A stretch of 64,000 nucleotides of DNA, from the NCBI RefSeq assembly GCF_013184745.1, contig NZ_JAATVU010000012.1, positions 62,001 to 126,000 on the forward strand. Reading direction: 5' to 3'. The notes beneath the pieces are model-generated. The model made no database searches. It was not told the DNA's origin and saw only the letters and a list, made by a program, of their open reading frames with translations. The stretch is from Mangrovicoccus sp. HB161399. Lineage in GTDB: Bacteria; Pseudomonadota; Alphaproteobacteria; Rhodobacterales; Rhodobacteraceae. This document shows positions 59,098 to 64,000 of this stretch, one piece after another. A program made the position numbers and the translations under genes. Each line of letters opens with the position of its first letter. Position 1 is the stretch's first letter.

Positions 59098-60087
59098 ATG
59101 TACGAACGACTGCTGGGCGCCTGCGCCCTCGGCGGCCTGATGGCTGCATCCTCCGCAATGGCCGCCGACAAGGTCGCCTACCAGCTCGACTGGCTGCCGG
59201 GCGGCGACAAGGCGCCGATCTATGTCTGCATCGAGCAGGGTTTCTGCGAGGCCGAAGGGCTCGAGGTGACCATCGTGCCGGGCCGCGGCTCGACCGACGC
59301 GATCTCCCGCCTCGCGGCAGGCTCCTCGGACATCGGCATGGCCGATATCGGCGCGCTGCTGGCCGCCAAGGCGCAGGAAGGCGTCGGCGTCACCGCCGTC
59401 ATGTCGGTCTTCAACACCGGGCCGCACGCCTTCTACACGCTCGCGGGATCGGGCTTCGACAGCGTGGCCGGCGCCAGGGGCCGCACCATCGCCACCTCGC
59501 CCTTCACCTCCTCGAACGTCTACCTGCCGCTGGTGCTGGAGGAGGTCGGCATCGCCGAGGACGACATCACGCTGATCAAGGCCGATCCCGGCGCGCTCGG
59601 TCCGATGCTGATGACCGGCCGGGCCGACGGCATCATCGCCTGGATGACCGACCTGACGCGCTACGGCAACCAGGCCGCCGAGGCAGGCAAGAAGATCGTC
59701 GCCCTGCCCTGGTCCGAAGCCGGGCTGGAGCTCTACTCCGCCTCGCTGATCGCCTCCGACGGCTTCCTCGCCGAGCGCCCGGATGTCGCTGCCCGTTTCG
59801 TCAGGGCGTTCCGCGCCTCGGTCGCGTTCTGCCGCGAAAATCCCGAAGAGGCCGCCGCCTCGGTCGCTGCCCTGGTGCCGGAACTCGGCGCCGAGGATGT
59901 CACCGGCTCGCTGAAGGACGCGCTGCCGCTGATCTTCAACGAGGTCACCGACGCCAACGGCCTGGGCACCTTCGACGCGGACCGCCTTGCCGCCACCTGG
60001 GCGCGGGTTGCCCAGGCGCAGGGGCTGGATGCGGCTGCGTTCGATCCGGAAACCGCGGTGGCACGCAGCTACCTGCCGGAGAGCTGA
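59098..60087 (+). CDS. ABC transporter substrate-binding protein, NMT1/THI5-like
   Basis: A 329-residue periplasmic protein. It has a Sec signal (MYERLLGACALGGLMAAS, cleavage near AMAADKV) and the NMT1/THI5 opening VAYQLDWLPGGDKAPIYVCI, then GSTDAISRLAAGSSDIGMAD. ThiY, which binds the pyrimidine precursor FAMP, belongs to this family, as do SsuA/TauA-type proteins. Its place after the thiOSGEF operon suggests uptake of a thiamine-pyrimidine precursor, but there is no TPP riboswitch, and downstream catabolic genes suggest a pyrimidine or purine instead. Confidence 0.88.
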   Translation: MYERLLGACALGGLMAASSAMAADKVAYQLDWLPGGDKAPIYVCIEQGFCEAEGLEVTIVPGRGSTDAISRLAAGSSDIGMADIGALLAAKAQEGVGVTAVMSVFNTGPHAFYTLAGSGFDSVAGARGRTIATSPFTSSNVYLPLVLEEVGIAEDDITLIKADPGALGPMLMTGRADGIIAWMTDLTRYGNQAAEAGKKIVALPWSEAGLELYSASLIASDGFLAERPDVAARFVRAFRASVAFCRENPEEAAASVAALVPELGAEDVTGSLKDALPLIFNEVTDANGLGTFDADRLAATWARVAQAQGLDAAAFDPETAVARSYLPES

Positions 60088-60090
60088 GCC

Positions 60091-60867
60091 ATGGCCCCTC
60101 CTCCCGCCATCCGCTTCGACCGGACAGGCCAGGTCTTCTCCGCCCGCTCCGGGCGGGTGGAGGCCCTGCGCGACGTCGGCTTCGAGGTCAGGCAGCATGA
60201 ATTCCTCGCCATCCTCGGCCCATCGGGCTGCGGAAAATCCACGCTCCTGCGGATGATCGCGGGACTGCTGAAGCCCACGAGCGGCTCCGTCGAGGTCTAC
60301 GGCAAGACGGTCACCGGCCCGCGCGAGGATATCGGCATCGTCTTCCAGAAGCCGACGCTGCTGCCCTGGGCAACGGTTGAGGAGAACGTGACCTTCCCGC
60401 GCCGCCACAAGACCGGCCGGGTCAGCCGTGCAGACCGTGCCCGGGCGCAGGAACTCCTGGACATGGTCGGGCTGGAGGGGTTCGGCAAGCGCCTGCCCGA
60501 CGAGCTGTCGGGCGGCATGCAGCAGCGGGTGGGCATCGCCCGCGCCCTGCTGATGGACCCGGAAATCCTGCTGATGGACGAGCCCTTCTCGGCGCTCGAC
60601 GCGCTGACCCGCGAGGTGATGGGCCTCGACCTGCTGAAGATGTTCGCCGACAAGCCGAAAACCGTGGTTTTCATCACCCATTCGGTTACCGAGGCCGCGC
60701 TGCTGGCCGACCGGGTGCTGGTAATGACCGGCCGTCCCGGCACCGTCCTGACCGAGATCCCCGTGCCATTGGATCGCCATCGCGGTCCCGAAACCCTCAA
60801 GGAGCCTGCCGTCAATGACCTCGCCTCGCATCTGCGCGACCTCCTCATCGGCAAGCGGGCAGCCTGA
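60091..60867 (+). CDS. ABC transporter ATPase, NitT/TauT (SsuB/ThiZ) type
   Basis: A 258-residue ATPase. Walker A GPSGCGKSTLLRMIAG, signature LSGGMQQRVGIARAL, Walker B ILLMDEPFSALDALTRE, the latter with the DALTR of the taurine/sulfonate-type ATPases. It starts 3 bp after the binding-protein gene and is followed 1 bp later by the permease gene, so the three form one uptake unit. Confidence 0.94.
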   Translation: MAPPPAIRFDRTGQVFSARSGRVEALRDVGFEVRQHEFLAILGPSGCGKSTLLRMIAGLLKPTSGSVEVYGKTVTGPREDIGIVFQKPTLLPWATVEENVTFPRRHKTGRVSRADRARAQELLDMVGLEGFGKRLPDELSGGMQQRVGIARALLMDPEILLMDEPFSALDALTREVMGLDLLKMFADKPKTVVFITHSVTEAALLADRVLVMTGRPGTVLTEIPVPLDRHRGPETLKEPAVNDLASHLRDLLIGKRAA

Positions 60868-60868
60868 C

Positions 60869-61699
60869 ATGGCGCAGGAAAGCTGGCCCGCCCCCGCCGT
60901 CACCCCGTACCGCGACGCGATTGCCGCCGCGCTCCGCCGCGCCGGGCAGATGCCCGGACTGGCGACGCTGCTGACCCTCGCGGGCACCGTCGCGTTCTGG
61001 GAAATCTCGGTACGGCTCTTCGCCGTGCCGTCCTACCTGCTGCCCGCGCCCTCGGCGATCCTCGGGACTTTCGGCGTGATCGGGTGGGACCGCTGGGCGA
61101 CCCATGTCATTGCCACGCTCCGCGTCGCGCTGATGGGCTTCGGCCTGTCGATCCTGATCGCGATCCCGCTGGCCGTGCTGATGATGCGGGTGCAGATCCT
61201 CAGCCGCACGCTCTATCCGCTGCTGGTGGTGATCCAGTCGACACCGGTCGTCGCCATCGCGCCGATCATCATCGTGGTGCTGGGGGCAGGCGACGCGCCG
61301 CGGATCGTGATCACGACTCTGATCACCTTCTTCCCGCTGGTGGTCGCCACCGCCACCGGATTGGCCGCGACGCCGCCCGAGCTGATCGAACTCAGCCGTT
61401 CGCTCCGCGCCCCCGGCTTCCGCGAGATGACCCAGATCCGCCTGCCCTTCGCGGTGCCCTACATCTTCTCGGCGCTCAAGATCTCGATCACGCTGGCCGT
61501 CATCGGCGCGGTGGTGGCGGAGTTCTGCGCGGCCGAGGCCGGGGTGGGCTATTTCATCCAGGTCTCGACCTCGCTCTTCAAGCTGCCGCAGGCCTGGGGC
61601 GGACTGCTCGTGCTCGCCGCCATGTCGCTCGCGCTCTTCCAGGCCGTGATCCTGGTGCAGCGGCTCCTCTTCCCCTGGAGCCTGCCGAAATCCCGCTGA
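60869..61699 (+). CDS. ABC transporter permease, NitT/TauT (SsuC/ThiX) type
   Basis: A 276-residue inner-membrane protein with about six helices. The family's ATPase-contact loop ELIELSRSLRAPGFREMTQI and the end RLPFAVPYIFSALKISITLA are present. The ATG at 60869 is 1 bp after the ATPase stop; an upstream ATG in the same frame overlaps the ATPase gene and is not supported. The operon continues with the oxygenase gene after a hairpin at 61705-61726. Confidence 0.93.
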   Translation: MAQESWPAPAVTPYRDAIAAALRRAGQMPGLATLLTLAGTVAFWEISVRLFAVPSYLLPAPSAILGTFGVIGWDRWATHVIATLRVALMGFGLSILIAIPLAVLMMRVQILSRTLYPLLVVIQSTPVVAIAPIIIVVLGAGDAPRIVITTLITFFPLVVATATGLAATPPELIELSRSLRAPGFREMTQIRLPFAVPYIFSALKISITLAVIGAVVAEFCAAEAGVGYFIQVSTSLFKLPQAWGGLLVLAAMSLALFQAVILVQRLLFPWSLPKSR

Positions 61700-61704
61700 C
61701 CCCT

Positions 61705-61726
61705 CCCGGGCCCTGAACGGCCCGGG
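61705..61726 (+). terminator. Stem-loop after the permease gene
   Basis: An 8-bp perfect stem (CCCGGGCC / GGCCCGGG) with a 6-nt loop, 5 bp after the permease stop. No U-run. It may partly separate transporter and oxygenase expression. Confidence 0.45.
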
Positions 61727-61821
61727 CCACCCGAACCCGGAGCAGAAGCGGAAGGGGCACGCGCCCCGGTCATTGCTCCATTCCCCCGCCGGGACTTCCG
61801 GCACATGAAATGGAGACCGAC

Positions 61822-62814
61822 ATGACCCCCAATGACTACGCCCTCTCGGAACTTGCCAAGGAATCCACGATCGGCGGCGCCGGCACCACGGTGGAGCGCG
61901 CCGTGCCGGTGATCGACCTGTCGGATTTCGACGCCCGCAAGGCGGAGATTGCCGGCCAGCTGTGGCAGGCCGCGACCGAGGTCGGCTTTTTCCAGGTGAC
62001 CGGCCACGGCATTGCCGAAGAGGATATCGACCTGGCCTTCGACACCGCCTGGGAGTTCTTCGAGCTGCCCGAGGAGGTGAAGGCGCAGTATCCGATGCCG
62101 AAGGGCACCAATGCCGGCTGGGAGTTCAAGGCGCAGGTGCGGCCCTCGACCGGCACGCCGGACAACAAGGAAAGCTACCAGATCACCCGGCCGGACATGG
62201 ACGGGCTCTGGCCCGCCGAGGCGGAACTGCCGGGCTTCCGCGCGAAGATGCTGCGCTTCGAACGGCAGAACTGGGAGCTGGGCATGCGCATCCTCAGCTG
62301 CTTCGCGCTGAAGATGGGCTTTGCCGAGGACTTCTTCGCCGAGGTGCATGACCAGGGCTCGGACCAGTACCAGTCGACGCTGCGCCTGATCCACTACATG
62401 TCCATGGAGAATGCCAAGCCCGGGGATTTCAGGGCCTGGCGCGCGGGCGCGCATTCGGATTTCGACTGCCTGACCATCCTGCACCAGAAGGAGGGCGAAG
62501 GCGGGCTGCAGGTCTGCCCGGGCAAGGACGCGGCCACCGGCCAGTGGACCGACGTGGCCCCGAAGCGCGGGCACATCACCTGCAACATCGGCGACATGCT
62601 CATGCGCTGGTCCGACGACCAGCTGCAATCGACGCTGCACCGGGTGCGGATGCCGGAGCCGGGCGAATACATGGGCCGCCGCCTGTCCCTGCCGTTCTTC
62701 TGCCAGGCCAACCGCGATGCGGTCATGCAGGGGCCGCTGGGCAAATACGCGCCGATGACCGCGGGCGACTACCTGACCATGCGGATCAACGCGAATTTCG
62801 CCGCCGGGAAGTAA
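61822..62814 (+). CDS. Isopenicillin-N-synthase-like 2-oxoglutarate/Fe(II) oxygenase
   Basis: A 330-residue oxygenase. The N-terminal DIOX_N part (VPVIDLSDFDARKAEI, then EVGFFQVTGHGI) and the C-terminal jelly-roll domain are clear. Iron ligands are H211 and D213 (GAHSDFDCLTIL) and H273 (STLHRVRM), and R287-x-S289 (RRLSLPFFC) would bind 2-oxoglutarate. The start at 61822 has GGAG 6 nt before it. In bacteria such enzymes hydroxylate or N-demethylate small molecules, and xanthine/pyrimidine-type substrates are known in the family. It follows the ABC transporter and precedes a LysR regulator and a probable amidohydrolase, so it likely attacks the imported compound. Confidence 0.92.
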   Translation: MTPNDYALSELAKESTIGGAGTTVERAVPVIDLSDFDARKAEIAGQLWQAATEVGFFQVTGHGIAEEDIDLAFDTAWEFFELPEEVKAQYPMPKGTNAGWEFKAQVRPSTGTPDNKESYQITRPDMDGLWPAEAELPGFRAKMLRFERQNWELGMRILSCFALKMGFAEDFFAEVHDQGSDQYQSTLRLIHYMSMENAKPGDFRAWRAGAHSDFDCLTILHQKEGEGGLQVCPGKDAATGQWTDVAPKRGHITCNIGDMLMRWSDDQLQSTLHRVRMPEPGEYMGRRLSLPFFCQANRDAVMQGPLGKYAPMTAGDYLTMRINANFAAGK

Positions 62815-62830
62815 GCCGTTGAACCCGATG

Positions 62831-62860
62831 GCCGCCCCCGGCAGGATCGGGGGCGGCTTT
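62831..62860 (+). terminator. Rho-independent terminator after the oxygenase gene
   Basis: A 9-bp GC stem (GCCGCCCCC / GGGGGCGGC) with a 9-nt loop is followed by TTT, 17 bp after the stop codon. It is the best intrinsic terminator candidate in the window and separates the oxygenase from the LysR gene. Confidence 0.7.
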
Positions 62861-62877
62861 CCCGCGAAGGACTGGAC

Positions 62878-63834
62878 ATGCTGCACGGACGCGCGCTGCG
62901 CTACATCGACGAGGTTGCCCGCCAGGGCTCGATCCGCCGCGCCGCCAAGGAGCTGAACGTCGCGGCCTCGGCGATCAACCGGCACATCCTCGAGCTGGAG
63001 GAGGAAATGGGCGCGCCGCTCTTCGAGCGCATGCCGCGCGGACTGAAGCTGACCTCGCCGGGCGAGATCCTCGTCGCGCATATCCGCGACACGCTGCGCG
63101 CCCACGAGAAGATGAAGGCCGAGATTGCCGGGCTGCGCGGCCTCAGCCATGGCCGCGTCACCGTCGCCACCATGTCGACCCTGGCCTCGGGGCGGCTCGC
63201 CGGGGTCGTGGCAGCGTTCCGAGAGGCGCATCCGCATGTCGAGCTGGAGCTGACCGTCTCGGACCGCGGCGGCGTGATGGACCTGGTGGCGGGCGGCGGG
63301 GCGGAAATCGCGCTGGCCTACAACCTGCCTCAGGATCCGCGCCTGGCCCGCGTCGCCGAATACCAGCACCGGCTCGGCGCCGTGGTCGCGCCCGACCACC
63401 CTCTGACCGCCAAGGCCAGCGTCCGGGTCTCCGACTGCCTGATCTACCCGATGGTGCTGGCGCCGCGGGGCATCTCGCTGCGCGAGGCCGTCGAGGCGCT
63501 GGCCCCCGCCCATGCCGCCATCGAACCGATGGTGGAAACCAATTCGATGGAGCTGATGAAGCGCCTGACCCGCCGCGCGCCGCATGTCGCCTTCCTCAAC
63601 CGCGTGGACATCGACCAGGAGCTGCGCGACGGCGACCTCGCCTTCCTGCCCCTGCAGGGCGCGGCCGGGCGGCAGCGGCTGACGCTCGTCCACCGCGCGC
63701 GCGGCACGCTGTCTCCGGCCGCAAGCCGCTTCATCCAGGTCATCGAAACCCATTTCGGGCGTCCGGAAACGGTGCCCGTCCGCGAAGACATCTCCGGCGC
63801 CGTGCCGGACCAGAAGAACGGAAAGAACGAATGA
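62878..63834 (+). CDS. LysR-family transcriptional regulator
   Basis: A 318-residue LysR regulator. The DNA-binding part reads LRYIDEVARQGSIRRAAKEL, then VAASAINRHILELEEEMGAP and LFERMPRGLKLTSPGE. It is clearly similar to the LysR at 33484, sharing the LRYID.VAR.GSIR.AA start and the non-standard recognition helix. It overlaps the next gene (ATGA), so regulator and following enzyme are made together, unusual for LysR genes, which are mostly divergent from their targets. The effector may be the substrate of the following hydrolase. Confidence 0.92.
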   Translation: MLHGRALRYIDEVARQGSIRRAAKELNVAASAINRHILELEEEMGAPLFERMPRGLKLTSPGEILVAHIRDTLRAHEKMKAEIAGLRGLSHGRVTVATMSTLASGRLAGVVAAFREAHPHVELELTVSDRGGVMDLVAGGGAEIALAYNLPQDPRLARVAEYQHRLGAVVAPDHPLTAKASVRVSDCLIYPMVLAPRGISLREAVEALAPAHAAIEPMVETNSMELMKRLTRRAPHVAFLNRVDIDQELRDGDLAFLPLQGAAGRQRLTLVHRARGTLSPAASRFIQVIETHFGRPETVPVREDISGAVPDQKNGKNE

Positions 63835-64000
63835 AGGACGATTTCCGCCGGGCAGTTCCGGCAGACATGCTCACCGGCAAGGGCCGGGTGCTGCTCTCGG
63901 GCGCCGCCGTGCCCGCCTGCCTGCTCGACGGCGGCGCGCCGCAAGGCGCCGCGATGCAGCCCGACGGGTCCGCCGCGGTCGACCTGATGCTGGAGGACGG
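63831..64000 (+). CDS. Probable amidohydrolase-family protein, N-terminal fragment
   Basis: The first 56 residues of a protein cut by the window end: MKDDFRRAVPADMLTGKG, then RVLLSGAAVPACLLDGG and ending AAVDLMLEDG. The short beta-strand pattern 'VLL..A.VPACLL....VDL.LEDG' resembles the opening of cytosine deaminase-type and other amidohydrolases, which start with two such strands before the metal motif. The metal ligands are beyond the edge. It overlaps the LysR stop. The call is tentative. Confidence 0.5.
   Translation, partial: MKDDFRRAVPADMLTGKGRVLLSGAAVPACLLDGGAPQGAAMQPDGSAAVDLMLED

Noticed and set aside
61549-63753. 734-residue minus-strand open frame
   Set aside because: Antisense to the oxygenase and LysR genes, with shadow-type composition and no motif.

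Overview
The window looks like chromosomal DNA of a high-GC alphaproteobacterium, most likely a member of the Rhodobacteraceae/Roseobacter group. The grounds are a GC content judged by eye at well above 60 %, tight operons with ATGA start/stop overlaps, many ABC uptake systems, a heterotetrameric sarcosine oxidase operon and decayed IS5-type insertion sequences. No rRNA, tRNA, CRISPR array, phage or replication gene was seen. Both window ends cut a gene.

Layout. (1) 1-11134, minus strand: a hydantoinase/oxoprolinase pair (hyuA, hyuB), a branched-chain-type ABC uptake system (binding protein, G, F, H, M) and a cut D-2-hydroxyacid dehydrogenase, preceded by a TPR/2-oxoglutarate oxygenase-like protein and a quinone-oxidoreductase-like enzyme. 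(2) 11135-12529: no intact gene, but a frameshifted IS5-family transposase remnant. (3) 12530-21483: soxB-soxD-soxA-soxG-glyA-sdaA (sarcosine to glycine to serine to pyruvate), with a divergent GATase1/AraC regulator. (4) 21484-26365: a lone Rieske protein, a metallo-amidohydrolase and a divergent short DUF1116 (AllG/YlbE-like) protein, flanked by two gene-free stretches with transposon debris. (5) 26366-34386: a dipeptide-type ABC transporter with an allophanate-hydrolase-like amidase and a divergent LysR regulator. (6) 34500-43911: a three-gene molybdenum hydroxylase whose 2Fe-2S subunit is fused to a CoxG domain, then marR, then convergent to a second liv-type transporter. (7) 44193-52152, minus strand: a sugar-type ABC transporter with two ATPases, an acetamidase/formamidase-family protein and an aldehyde dehydrogenase. 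(8) 52552-58539, plus strand: gamma-glutamyltransferase, a phosphoribosyltransferase, a TPP riboswitch and thiO-thiS-thiG-thiE-thiF. (9) 58909-64000, plus strand: a small Cys-containing ORF, a NitT/TauT/THI5-type ABC transporter, an isopenicillin-N-synthase-like oxygenase, a LysR regulator and the start of a probable amidohydrolase.

How it fits together. The window is a mosaic of uptake-plus-hydrolysis modules for nitrogen-rich small molecules (hydantoin or 5-oxoproline-like rings, methylated glycines, allophanate-like amides, N-heterocycles, formamide-like amides, gamma-glutamyl compounds), separated by IS scars. The most interesting non-gene signal is a recurring half-site, roughly RTCAGYAKRC, seen in four otherwise unrelated promoter regions (about 24380, 34445, 43993 and 52270) and a near-perfect palindrome at one of them. 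It suggests that the molybdenum hydroxylase, the second liv transporter, the amidase/ALDH ABC operon, ggt and the amidohydrolase/DUF1116 pair form one regulon, possibly under the MarR protein encoded in the hydroxylase operon. All functional calls are by reading motifs; no search was run.
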